This document shows positions 1 through 9,900 of a DNA stretch of 64,000 bases, in pieces; position 1 is the stretch's first letter, and every line of letters begins with the position of its first letter. This DNA comes from Sulfuritalea sp. (lineage in GTDB: Bacteria; Pseudomonadota; Gammaproteobacteria; Burkholderiales; Rhodocyclaceae). The notes beneath the pieces are model-generated. The model searched no databases and had not been told where the DNA came from. It worked only from the letters and a program-made list of their open reading frames with translations. The translations under genes were made by a program, and so were the position numbers. The DNA lies in NCBI GenBank assembly GCA_016712985.1, contig JADJQA010000032.1, positions 42,301 to 106,300 of the forward strand. Direction: 5' to 3'.

Positions 1-2034
1 CACCCGCTCGCGCACCGAGACCGCGATCTCGTGGCTCTGGCGATGGCGATGCTTCTTGTCCACCAGGTTGACCTGGATGTCACCCATTTCTGGGGCGCTG
101 CGCAGGTAGTACTGCCGCACCAGGCCGTTGAAGTTGATCGGGCTGGCGGTTCCCGCATAGGCCTGGTAGTCGGCCACCTCTTCCACCTGGGCGATCTCGG
201 TGGAGATATCGCGCAGCACCCGCGCGGTTTGTTCCAGCGGGGTGCCGACCGGCATGTCGAGCACGATCTGGAACTCGCTCTTGTTGTCGAAGGGCAGCAT
301 TTTCAGCACGACGAGCTTGACAAAGCCGAGGCTCACCGAGGCCAGGATGGCCACCAGGATGCCGATCCACAGCTTGCGCCGTGCCGCCTTGCCGGTGGCC
401 GGATCGAGCAGCGGCGTCATCAGTCGGCGAAAGAACCTGTCGAGCTTGCCGGCGAGCTTGTCTTCGCCATGGCCGCCGGCGCTGCCGTGCGCCACCGGCT
501 TCATCAGCTTCAGCGCCAGCCACGGCGTAATCACAAAGGCAATGGCCAGCGAAATGAACATGCCCATCGAGGCATTGATCGGAATCGGGCTCATGTAAGG
601 CCCCATCAGGCCCGTCACGAAGGCCATCGGCAGCAGCGCGGCGATCACCGTGAAGGTGGCCAGGATGGTCGGGCCGCCGACCTCATCCACGGCGGAGGGG
701 ATGATCTGCCACAACGGCTTTTCGGGTTGCAGCAGGTGCCAGCGATGGATGTTTTCCACCACCACGATGGCGTCGTCGACCAGGATGCCGATCGAGAATA
801 TCAGCGCGAACAGCGACACGCGATTCAGCGTGAAGCCATACGCCCAGGAGGCAAACAGCGTCGCCGCCAGCGTCAGGGTCACCGCGGTGCCGACGATCGC
901 CGCCTCGCGTCGGCCCAGCGCGAACAGCACCAGCAGCACCACGAAGGCCGTGGCGAAAACCAGCTTGCCGATCAGCTTCTGCGCCTTGTCGGTGGCCGTC
1001 GCGCCGTAGTTGCGCGTCACGCTGAATTCGACGCCTTCGGGAATCACCGTGCCCTTGAGGGCTTCGGCGCGCGCGATCACGGCTTCGGCGACATCGGCGG
1101 CATTGACGCCGGGCTTCTTCGATATCGACAGCGTTACCGCCGGGAATTCCTGAAAGGCGTCATGGCCGGCCGCCTTGTCCGCCTTGCGCTCGCCATGCCA
1201 GACATAGCTCACCGGCTGGTCGGCGCCGTCGACCACCTGGGCCACGTCCGCCAGGTACACCGGTTTGCGCTCGAAGACTCCGACCACCAGGCGCTTCACG
1301 TCGGCGGCCGATTCGATGTAGGTGCCGGTCTGCACCAGCACTTCGCGGTTGCCGGCCACCAGGCTGCCGGCGGGCTGCGAGGCGTTCGACACCTGCAATG
1401 CCGCCTTGAGGTCCTGCGCGGTGATGCCGTGGGCATTCATGCGATCGACGTCCATCACGACGCGAATCACGTGGCCGGGGCCGCCGATGGTCGCCACGTC
1501 GCGCGTGCCGGCAATGCGCTTGAGATCGATCTCGGTGGCGCGCGCCACCTGCTGCATCTCGAAGGCCGACTTCGCCGGGTCCGCGCTGTGGAAGGTCAGC
1601 GCGACGATCGGCACGTCGTCGATGCCCTTGGGCTTGATGATCGGCTCCATCACGCCGAGGCTGGGCGAGAGCCAGTCGCGGTGGGAATTGATGGTGTCGT
1701 AGAGGCGCACCAGCGCCTGGATCGGCTCCTCGCCGACCTTGTATTGCACGGTGATCACCGCCATGCCGGGGCGCGACACCGAATACACGTGCTCGATGCC
1801 CGCAATGCGCGACAGCACCTGCTCCGCGGGGCGCGTCACCAGCGCCTCGACATCCCTGGCCGAAGCGCCCGGAAACGGCACGAACACATTGGCCATGGTG
1901 ACGTTGATCTGCGGTTCTTCCTCGCGTGGCGTGATCAGCGTCGCGCCGACGCCCAGCAGCAGCGCGATCAGCGCGATCAGGGGCGTCAGGGAATTCCTGA
2001 GAAAGTATTCGGCGATGCGTCCTGAAATTCCCAC
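1..2034 (-). CDS. RND efflux transporter permease, 3' part cut by window edge
   Basis: Inner-membrane proton-driven RND pump subunit. About 677 residues are visible and the C-terminal part lies outside the window. The frame begins with a first membrane helix (residues about 12-32), then the large periplasmic porter region, then a helix bundle carrying the family motif LVDDAIVVVENIHRW and the preceding FSIG segment. Two GTG codons are possible, at 2040 and 2034; a TAA lies three codons upstream of the first. GAGG at 2043-2040 sits five bases before the second, so 2034 is preferred. It is the last visible gene of a run with a membrane fusion protein and a sulfide:quinone oxidoreductase. The substrate cannot be read from the sequence. 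No outer-membrane channel gene is visible. Confidence 0.9.
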   Translation of the reverse strand, partial: MGISGRIAEYFLRNSLTPLIALIALLLGVGATLITPREEEPQINVTMANVFVPFPGASARDVEALVTRPAEQVLSRIAGIEHVYSVSRPGMAVITVQYKVGEEPIQALVRLYDTINSHRDWLSPSLGVMEPIIKPKGIDDVPIVALTFHSADPAKSAFEMQQVARATEIDLKRIAGTRDVATIGGPGHVIRVVMDVDRMNAHGITAQDLKAALQVSNASQPAGSLVAGNREVLVQTGTYIESAADVKRLVVGVFERKPVYLADVAQVVDGADQPVSYVWHGERKADKAAGHDAFQEFPAVTLSISKKPGVNAADVAEAVIARAEALKGTVIPEGVEFSVTRNYGATATDKAQKLIGKLVFATAFVVLLVLFALGRREAAIVGTAVTLTLAATLFASWAYGFTLNRVSLFALIFSIGILVDDAIVVVENIHRWHLLQPEKPLWQIIPSAVDEVGGPTILATFTVIAALLPMAFVTGLMGPYMSPIPINASMGMFISLAIAFVITPWLALKLMKPVAHGSAGGHGEDKLAGKLDRFFRRLMTPLLDPATGKAARRKLWIGILVAILASVSLGFVKLVVLKMLPFDNKSEFQIVLDMPVGTPLEQTARVLRDISTEIAQVEEVADYQAYAGTASPINFNGLVRQYYLRSAPEMGDIQVNLVDKKHRHRQSHEIAVSVRERV

Positions 2035-2153
2035 TGCCACCTCGAATTAGACTGTCAAACGCACCCGCGAAGAACATGGATTCATGGTCCGTGTCGGCCA
2101 GGCCTCTCTGCTTGTTGATCCGCTCTGTCTGCGTCCCGGTGTCGGCCGTCTGC

Positions 2154-3428
2154 TTACTTGTCCTTCAATTTCATGATGCCCATGGCGTTGAGCACCATCT
2201 TTTCGAAGATGTGCTCGCTGGTGCCCTTCTTGATCTTGCGCATGTAGAACTTCTCGAAGGCGACCTTGGCCAGATGCACCCACTTGCCCTGGGAGAACCA
2301 GTTCACATTGCGCGGCGGAATCTGCGGCAGCGCGACGAAGGCCGCACCGTTGTCGCCAAAGTCGGCCAGACAAACCGCGTTCCATGTCGCCTTGTGGGTC
2401 GGCTCCTTGCCATCCAGGGCTTCGCGGATGTTATGCACGGTGGCATTGACCATCGATTCGATCATGTAGCCGGTCTTCGGTGCGCCGGTTGGCACCGGAG
2501 TGACCTCCACCGGCGGAATGGCGACGCAGACGCCCACCGAGTAGATGTTCTTGAACTTCGGATTGCGCTGGAAGGCATCGATCAGGATGAAGCCGCGCGG
2601 ATTGGTCAGGCCCTCGATGCCGAACACGGCGTCGATTCCCTTGAAGGCCGGCAGCATCATCGAGTACTTGAACTCGAGCACATGGTCCTTCTTCGGCGCG
2701 CCTTCGTCATTGTGTTCCGTGACGTACATCCTGCCGGCCTCGACCTTGGTGGTCTTGGCATTGCAGATCCACTTGATGTGGCGGTCGCGCATCACCGATT
2801 CCATCAGGCCCTTGGAATCGCCGACGCCGCCGAGGCCGAGGTGTCCGATGTAGGGTTCGGCCGTAACGAAGGTCATCGGCACCTTGTCGCGAATCTTCCT
2901 GCGTCGCAGGTCGGTATCCATGATCATGGCGAACTCGTAGGCCGGGCCGTAGCAGGAAGCCATCTGCACCGCGCCGACGACGATATGGCCGGGGTCCTTG
3001 ACGAATTCCTGCCATGCCCGCTCGGCCTCGACCGCGTGATCGACGTGGCAGATCGAATGCGTGTGGCCATTCGGCCCCAAGCCTTCGACTTCATCGAAGG
3101 CCAGCTTGGGGCCGGTGGCGATCACCAGGAAGTCGTAGTCGATCAGACGGCCGTCGTCGAGTTCGATCTGGTTCTTGTCCGGATGCAGCCGCTTGGCGCC
3201 AACCGGGATGAAGGCGACCTTCTTCTTCGCCAGCAATGGAGCAATTTCCACTTCGATGTCGCCGCGCTTGCGCCAATCGACCGCGACCCAGGGATTTGAC
3301 GGCGTGAAGTGGTGCATCGGATTGTCGCAAAGCACCGTCAGTTTGTCGCCGGGACGAAGCAATTCAGCCATTTCATAGGCTGCGGGCATGCCGCCGATGC
3401 CGGCGCCGAGAATTACGATGTGAGCCAT
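2154..3428 (-). CDS. sqr: Sulfide:quinone oxidoreductase, type I
   Basis: FAD flavoprotein at the cytoplasmic face of the inner membrane that oxidises sulfide to sulfane sulfur and passes electrons to quinone. The 424 residues start with the dinucleotide-binding motif VILGAGIGG. Cysteines fall at 127 (SICHVD), 159 (ASCYGPAYEF) and 353 (NAVCLADFG), the same positions as the three essential cysteines known from the Rhodobacter capsulatus enzyme. The quinone-side motif VGVCVAIPPVE and the C-terminal amphipathic region (HLAKVAFEKFYMRKIKKG) are present. A strong AAGGGG ribosome site precedes the ATG. It lies between an efflux fusion protein gene and its RND permease, an unusual setting. Flavocytochrome c sulfide dehydrogenase is less likely because the type I motifs match throughout. 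Confidence 0.95.
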   Translation of the reverse strand: MAHIVILGAGIGGMPAAYEMAELLRPGDKLTVLCDNPMHHFTPSNPWVAVDWRKRGDIEVEIAPLLAKKKVAFIPVGAKRLHPDKNQIELDDGRLIDYDFLVIATGPKLAFDEVEGLGPNGHTHSICHVDHAVEAERAWQEFVKDPGHIVVGAVQMASCYGPAYEFAMIMDTDLRRRKIRDKVPMTFVTAEPYIGHLGLGGVGDSKGLMESVMRDRHIKWICNAKTTKVEAGRMYVTEHNDEGAPKKDHVLEFKYSMMLPAFKGIDAVFGIEGLTNPRGFILIDAFQRNPKFKNIYSVGVCVAIPPVEVTPVPTGAPKTGYMIESMVNATVHNIREALDGKEPTHKATWNAVCLADFGDNGAAFVALPQIPPRNVNWFSQGKWVHLAKVAFEKFYMRKIKKGTSEHIFEKMVLNAMGIMKLKDK

Positions 3429-3504
3429 GGTGTCCCCTTCTGGGCTTGGTTATTGATGAGCGGGAGAGTATTCGACCCTGTTGAGTCGGCCGGAGCAAGC
3501 TTGA

Positions 3505-3575
3505 AACCTTTGTTCGGGCTCAGCCAGTCGAAGCCCTGAATGCCCGTCGACAGGCTCACGGCGAACGATCCAGGT
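3505..3575. repeat. Dispersed intergenic repeat (GTTCGGGCTcAGCC / GTCGACAGGCTCACGG type)
   Basis: Short inverted segments of the pattern GTTCGGGCTCAGCC and CGACAGGCTCACGGCGAAC form an imperfect palindrome between the fusion protein and sqr genes. Related copies lie near 15690-15760, 27281-27370 and 50954-51030. All four are intergenic. Confidence 0.6.
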
Positions 3576-3650
3576 ACAGTGCAGCCAACTCAGTAACGCT
3601 GAAGCGGTCATCATTCGGGTGATTGCGGCCATGACTGAAATCGATCGGCG

Positions 3651-4687
3651 TTAGCGCGAAGCCGTCGTCTTGAGGTCGATCCCGGTTTTCACCGGCGTGA
3701 GGCTGACCCGCTCGCCTGGTGTGATGCCCGCCAGCACTTCCAGTTCGCCGCCTTGCACCGCTTTGCCCAGCCGCACCTGGCGCAGGCGCGCGCCCCCCTT
3801 GTCGTCGAGCACATACACGGCGGTCACTTCGCCGCGACGCAAGACCGCGGCCGGCGGTAGAGTGAGCTTCGGCGCCTGGCCGATGGTGAAGTGCGCACGG
3901 GCATAAATCCCCGGCACCACACCTTCGATGTTCTCCGGCAGGTAGAGGCGCGCCGTCGCGGTGCGGCTGCGCGCGTCCACCGTGGGCAAGATTTCCACGC
4001 GCAGCGCATCCACCCATTTGCCGGTTTCGGGAAACTCTATGCGGGCGCGGCCTGCCTTGTGGAACTCGGCCAGTTTGTATTGCGGCAGGCTGGCGATTAC
4101 GCGCATGCCTTTCGGGTCGAATATGGTGACCAGCGGTTTGCCCGGCGTGGCCATTTCTCCCGCTTCGACGTACCGCTGCGCCACCACTCCGGCGATCGGC
4201 GCTGTAACGCTAGCATGCGACAGGCCGGCGCCGGAGGAGGAGGCCGCACCTTGTGCCGCTTTCCACGCCGCCGCCGCCTGGTCAAGCGCGGCCTGGCTGA
4301 CGAACTTCTGCGCATGAAGATTCCCCGCTTCGCTCATAGGCGGCGCGCCTGCTCCAGCGAGGCTCGTGCGCTGGCGTCCGATCCGGCCGCCTCGCGCGCA
4401 TCGATGCGCAGCAGCAACTCACCCTGTTTGACCCGCTGTCCGGCGTCGACGCGAACCTCGATCACGCGTCCGGCGATCTGCGCCGCCACCGTGGCCTGAT
4501 GCACCGCTTCGACCGTGGCTTCGACCGGGAAACCCAAATCGACGTCCCGTGATTGCACCACGACACTGGCAGGCGAAGATTCGCCAGCTAAAGAAAAACT
4601 CGCCGGCACAAGGCCGGCGAGAAAAACAAGGGCAGTCAGGAGGAGGAGGAGAGCGCCCTTGCTGAGGAGACGGAAGGATTCATTCAT
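3651..4687 (-). pseudogene. RND efflux membrane fusion protein, frame broken near 4335
   Basis: Periplasmic adaptor (HlyD/AcrA family) linking an RND pump to an outer-membrane channel. The N-terminal frame (4687 to 4334) has a signal peptide (LLLLTALVFLAGLVPASF) and the first lipoyl half (AAQIAGRVIEVRVDAGQRV), then ends in the coiled-coil arm at LEQARRL. The C-terminal frame (4337 to 3651) resumes at once with SEAGNLHAQKFVSQAALDQ and holds the second lipoyl half (APIAGVVAQRYVEAGEMA) and the barrel. The stop and the new ATG overlap as ATGA, so coupled translation of two pieces is conceivable, but the join falls inside one continuous family fold, so an indel is more likely. The start at 4687 is chosen because the signal peptide follows; no clear ribosome site is visible. 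Confidence 0.85.
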
Positions 4688-4696
4688 ACATATCAT

Positions 4697-4710
4697 TATA
4701 TGCTTATATA
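4697..4710. promoter_or_regulatory. AT-rich palindrome upstream of the fusion protein gene
   Basis: TATAT-GCTT-ATATA is a perfect 5-4-5 palindrome ten bases upstream of the fusion protein ATG, in very AT-rich DNA within a GC-rich genome. Its position fits an operator or the -10 region of the MFP-sqr-RND operon. ArsR-family sulfide and metal sensors often use AT-rich palindromes, but no such regulator gene is in the window, so the assignment is a guess. Confidence 0.25.
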
Positions 4711-4892
4711 TGAGAATTTCAAGCTTTTCCCCAGCGGCCTCGCTTCTCCTGCGACTCGGGTTGCCTCTGCAAACGAACCGGAGACTTCCCCGGAATTGAT
4801 GGGAGTCAAGGACTCGGGTTGATATTGCTTGCATCGTGGACTGCCGGAAACAATCAGTTTCATTTGAATTTCAACTATATACAGGGAAGACC

Positions 4893-6636
4893 ATGAAAAC
4901 AATCAAGGTAATACCGTTCCGCCGGGCCTGCATTGCGGTCGCCTTGGCATTGCCGCTCAGCCTGGGCGTGGCACTGGCGCAGGAACGTGCCAAGCCCGGT
5001 GTGACCGAAGCCGAAATGAAGTACCAGGCTGGCGATTCGCCGCTGGGCAAGGTGGAGATGCACCAGAACGTCAATCCCCAGGCGCCGTCGATGTCCAAGA
5101 CCGAATTCGACCAGGCCAAGGAAATCTATTTCCAGCGCTGCGCAGGCTGCCATGGCGTGCTGCGCAAGGGCGCCACAGGCAAGCCCCTGACCACTGACAA
5201 GACCCTGACGTCGGGAACGGAATACCTGAAAGTCTTCATCAAGTACGGCTCTCCCGCAGGCATGCCGAACTGGGGTACCTCGGGCGAACTGACCGACCCG
5301 GAAGTCGACCTGATGGCGCGCTATGTGCAGCAGGAGCCGCCGACCCCTCCGGAATGGGGGATGAAGGAAATGCTCGCCTCGCAAGACGGTCTCGGTGCCG
5401 CCCAGCCAGCGCCCGACGAAAAAAATGAACAATCTCGACCTGGCCAACCTGTTTTCCGTGACCTTGCGCGATTCCGGCGAGATCGCCCTGATCGACGGCG
5501 CCAGCAAGAAGATCGTCAAGATCCTAAAGACCGGCTACGCGGTGCACATTTCGCGCATGTCGAAATCCGGCCGCTATCTCTACGTGATAGGCCGCGATGC
5601 ACGCATAAACCTGATCGATCTGTGGATGCCGGAGCCGACCAACGTCGCCGAAATCAAAGTCGGCCTCGAAGCACGCTCGGTGGAAACCTCCAAGTACAAG
5701 GGCTTTGAAGACAAGTACGCGATCGCCGGAAGCTACTGGCCGCCGCAGTTCGTGATCATGGAAGGCGACACGCTGAAGCCGCTCAAGATCGAATCGACGC
5801 GCGGCATGACGGTGGATACCCAGGAATACCACCCTGAACCGCGCGTCGCCTCCATCGTCGGCTCGCATTACAACCCCGAGTTCATCGTCAGCGCCAAGGA
5901 AACCGGCAAGATTCTGGTGGTCAACTACCAGGATCTGAACAACCTCAAGGTCACCAGCATCAACGCCGCCCGCTTCCTCCATGACGGCGGCTTCGATTCC
6001 ACGGGTCGCTACTTCATGGTCGCCGCCAACGCATCGAACAAGATCGGCGTGGTCGACACCAAGGAAGACAAGCTGGCCGCGCTGATCGACGTAGGCAAGA
6101 TTCCGCATCCGGGTCGCGGCGCCAACTTCGTCCATCCGAAGTTCGGTCCGGTCTGGGCTACCAGCCATCTCGGCGATGAAACGGTAAGCCTGATCGGTAC
6201 CGATCCGAAGAAGCACAAGGACAATGCCTGGAAGGTGGTGCAAACGATCAAGGCCCAGGGTGGCGGTTCGCTGTTCATCAAGACCCATCCGAAGTCGAAG
6301 AACCTGTGGGTGGATACGCCTCTCAACCCGGAAGCCAACGTCAGCCAGTCGATCGCCGTGTTCGACATCAACAACCTGGAGAAGGGTTTTGAAGTACTGC
6401 CGATCGGCGAGTGGGCCGGCATCAAGGATGACGGGGCCAAGCGCATCGTTCAGCCCGAATACAACAAGGCTGGCGACGAAGTCTGGTTCTCGGTGTGGAG
6501 CGCCAAGGACAAGATTTCCGCCCTGGTCGTGGTCGACGACAAGACGCGCAAGCTGAAAGCCGTGATCAAGGATCCGAAATTGATTACCCCGACCGGCAAG
6601 TTCAACGTGCATAACACGCAGCACGACGTGTATTGA
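4893..6636 (+). pseudogene. nirS: Cytochrome cd1 nitrite reductase, frame broken near 5381
   Basis: Periplasmic respiratory enzyme that reduces nitrite to nitric oxide in denitrification. Starting at MKTIKV (ribosome site GGGAAG), residues 1-30 are a signal peptide. The cytochrome c domain has CAGCH with heme cysteines 83 and 86 and His 87. After EWGMKEMLAS the frame shifts: the next frame restores KTVSVPPSQRPTKKMNN and continues unbroken through the whole d1 propeller. It carries GYAVHISRMS, YVIGRDARINLIDLWM, FLHDGG and HPGRGANFVHPKFG, including the active-site histidine segments, and ends HNTQHDVY. A two-base loss or one-base gain near 5381 explains the break. NirN and NirF are excluded by the close NirS match. 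No other nir cofactor genes are in the window. Its own terminator follows. Confidence 0.93.
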
Positions 6637-6661
6637 GTCACTCGGTTCCGCACCGAATCCA

Positions 6662-6684
6662 ACGGGGGCGCAAGCCCCCGTTTT
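6662..6684 (+). terminator. Rho-independent terminator after nirS
   Basis: ACGGGGGC and GCCCCCGT form a perfect 8-bp stem with a GCAA loop, followed by TTTT, 26 bases after the nirS stop codon. Confidence 0.85.
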
Positions 6685-6910
6685 GATTGCAGCCGGTTCA
6701 ATGGCTTCCGGAGAGGCTTCGTGTTGCTCAAGTTTGCCGCCCTGAATGCCGTTACCCTCAGAGGTACCGCGCTCGCGTCCCGCAGCGACATGATTCCCGT
6801 TTATGGCTCCCTCGCAACCTCCTCTGCAACGGGGAAAAACCAGAACGGCGAACTAGTGCATGAGATTGAAGTCGACCTTCATAGCCTGAAGCAGATCCCG
6901 AGACCGGAGC

Positions 6911-9900
6911 ATGGACAGCGAGCCTTCCCACACCAGCGAATTGATTCGCAGGCTTTCCCGGCGCCAGTGGATGATCGCGCTCGCCGTTGCTGCCCTGACC
7001 CTCGGCTCCCTGTCCATCGGCTGGGTGGATTTTACGGAGCATGAAGAGTCTTCCGAGATCATCAACCTGGCAGGGCGCCAACGGATGCTGTCGCAGCGCA
7101 TCGCCATGTCCCTGCTGCTCGCGCAGCGGGAATCCGATCCGGACAGGCAGCGCCGGTATCGCGACACGGCGGCGGCGGCGGCTGACGAGTTCGAGCGGGC
7201 TCACGCCCGGCTGGCGGCAAGCGCCGGGCGACTCGGCGCCGACTCGGCGATACGTTCCGCATTTTTTGGCCCGTCCGGGCGCGCCAATGGGGCGTCCCGC
7301 GCTTACCTGTTCCAAGTGCGTGCCGCGCTCGAAGCCTCCGCGCCGGGCAACTCGGATGACAACCTGCTCTCCGTGACAACGTTGGCGGCCGGTGGCGGCC
7401 TGCTCGCGGAACTGGACCAGGTCACCGCGCTGGTTCAGCGCGACGCCGAACAGAATGACCGGCTGATGCTTCACCTGCTGCAAGGCTCGACGCTGCTGAT
7501 CGTCGGCCTGCTGGCTGTGGCCATGTTGCGCGTGTTTCGGCCCATGGCCCGGCGCCTGGCCGCCGACGTGGCCGCGCGTGACCAGGCGCAGCGCGACCTG
7601 ACGGAAAGCGAGGAACGCTTCAAGGCGTTTTCGGAATCCACCTCGGACTGGTTCTGGGAAACGGACGCACAGCATCGATTCAGTTGGTTCCAGGAAAGCA
7701 CGAGTGTCCAGAATCCGTTTCCGAAGGACAGGATTATCGGCAGGACGCGGCTGGAGCTGCGTACCGAAGCCGAAAAAGCTGCGGTGGAAAAATGGGCTGC
7801 CCACTGGGCAGACCTCGAAGCGCATCGCCCCTTCCGTGATTTCGAGTACCAGTTGGGTCCCCCAGACCGGGCCTCGCGCTGGATATCGGTCAGCGGACAG
7901 CCGCGCTTCGACAGCAGCGGCAACTTCCTCGGCTACAGCGGAACCGCCCGGTTCATCCAGGCGCAAAAGGATATCGAAGCCTCGCACCTGCGGCTGCAAC
8001 AAGCCATCGAGCAAAGCCCGGTGTCGATCGTGATCACCGACGGCGGCGGCCGAATCATCTACGTCAATGCCCACTACTGCGCTGTGAGCGGCTATAGCGC
8101 GGATGAAGCCATCGGCCACACGAAGAAATTCGCGCGGGCCGGGCAAACGCCGGGCTCGGTGTATGCCGAGGTGAACAGGGCCCTGGCGCAAGGAAAGGTC
8201 TGGCGTGGCGAAGTACGGGGCCGCAGGAAGAACGGCGAGTTTTACTGGGAGAACCTGTCCGTTTCGCCGGTCCCTGACGATCACGGGAATGTGACCCACT
8301 ACATCGGGGTAAGCGAGGACATCACGGCAAAGAAACAAGCCAGCCTTCGCGAACAAAGCCGCAACCGGATTCTCGAAGCCATCGCCAATGGCGCCCCGCT
8401 GCCGGAATCGCTGACGCTGATGGTTGCCATGGCCGAGGCCGGGTTGCCAGGGGGCATATGCGCCATCCAGCGGCTGGACAGGATACAGGGCAGGCTTTTC
8501 AATGCTTGCGCTTCGAGCTTGTCAAAGACCTTTACCGACGCGATCGAGGGATGCAGGGGTGTCGGTGTCGGCACCTGTGGAACGGTGGCGGCCACGGCTA
8601 CCCGGATCGTGGTCGCCAATATCGACAGCCATCCGTATTGGGAAGGCTGGCGCGAGTTGGCTGACGCCGAGGGCCTGCGTGCCTGCTGGTCGCAGCCGAT
8701 TTTGTCATCCGCGGGCAAGGTGCTGGGCACCGTGGACATCTACTACCGGACTTCGCGCTCCCCCGACGCGGACGAGATTCAGATCATCGAACTGGTGGCG
8801 AGTCTGGCGGCCATCTGCCTGGAGCGGGACGAAGCCGAGCAGGAGTTGCGGCGCCAGGAAGAACAGGCTCGCCTGCTGCTGGCGGAACACAAGACCATCC
8901 TCAACAATGCGATGGTCGGCATCGTCTTCCTCAAGCAGCGGCGCGTGATTTCCTGCAATCGCCGCCTGGAAATGATCTTCGGCTATAACCCTGGGGAGCT
9001 GATTGGCGAATCGTCGGAGATCTTTTACGCGACGCACGAGAGCTTCGAGGCCATCGGCGAGCAAGCCTACCGGCCGATGGGCGAGAACAGCAGTTTCAGC
9101 ACCGAACTGATGCTGAAGCGCAAGGACGGCAGCGTGTTCCGTGGGGCGCTGAACGGTCGTGCCATCGATTCCACCCGTCCGCAGGAGGGCAGCATCTGGG
9201 TTTACGCGGACATTTCCGAACGCTACCGCGCGGAACAGGAAGTCCTCAAACTGCTGCAGGCAGTGGAGCAAAGCCCGGTATCGATTGTGATCACCGACCG
9301 CGAAGGACTCATCGAGTATGTCAACCCGCGGTTTGCCAAGGTCTCCGGCTACACGCGAGCCGAGTCCCTGGGCAAGAACCCGCGCATCCTCCAGTCCGGC
9401 GAAATGCCTGCCGAAACCTATCGGCAACTCTGGCAGACGCTGCTGGACGGCAACGAATGGCATGGCATCCTGCACAATCGGCGGAAGAACGGCGAACTGT
9501 TCTGGGAGGAAGCGTCGATCTCGCCGATCATCGACGAAAAGGGCGAAACCACGCACTTCATCGCAGTCAAGGAAGACATCACCGAGCGCAAGCGCATCGA
9601 AGATGAACTGGAACAGCATCGGGCGCACCTGGAGGAGCTGGTGGAACAGCGCACCGCGGACCTGACTGCCGCCCTCGAAGCGGCGAAGGCCGCCGATCAG
9701 GCCAAGGACGCCTTCCTCGCCCACGTCAGCCACGAATTGCGCACGCCGCTCAATGCCGTGATCGGCCTCTCGGAGCTGGCGCGGCGCATCAGCACCGACC
9801 CCCGGCAACAGGAATACCTCGACAAGGCCACCGGCGCCGGCAAGACGCTGGCCGGCATCATCAACGACCTGCTCGACCTCTCGAAGATCTCCGCCAGCCG

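Noticed and set aside
31..2025. Long open frame of 664 codons on the plus strand
   Set aside because: It is antisense to the RND permease, which has a clear family match in the opposite frame; the product is His/Arg/Asp-rich with no fold, typical of GC-rich shadows.
4836..4892. TTGAT-containing sequence before nirS as a possible FNR/Dnr box
   Set aside because: The second half-site ATCAA at the right spacing is missing.
6758..8356. Open frame of 532 codons on the minus strand
   Set aside because: Antisense to the hybrid kinase PAS region; no recognisable domain.
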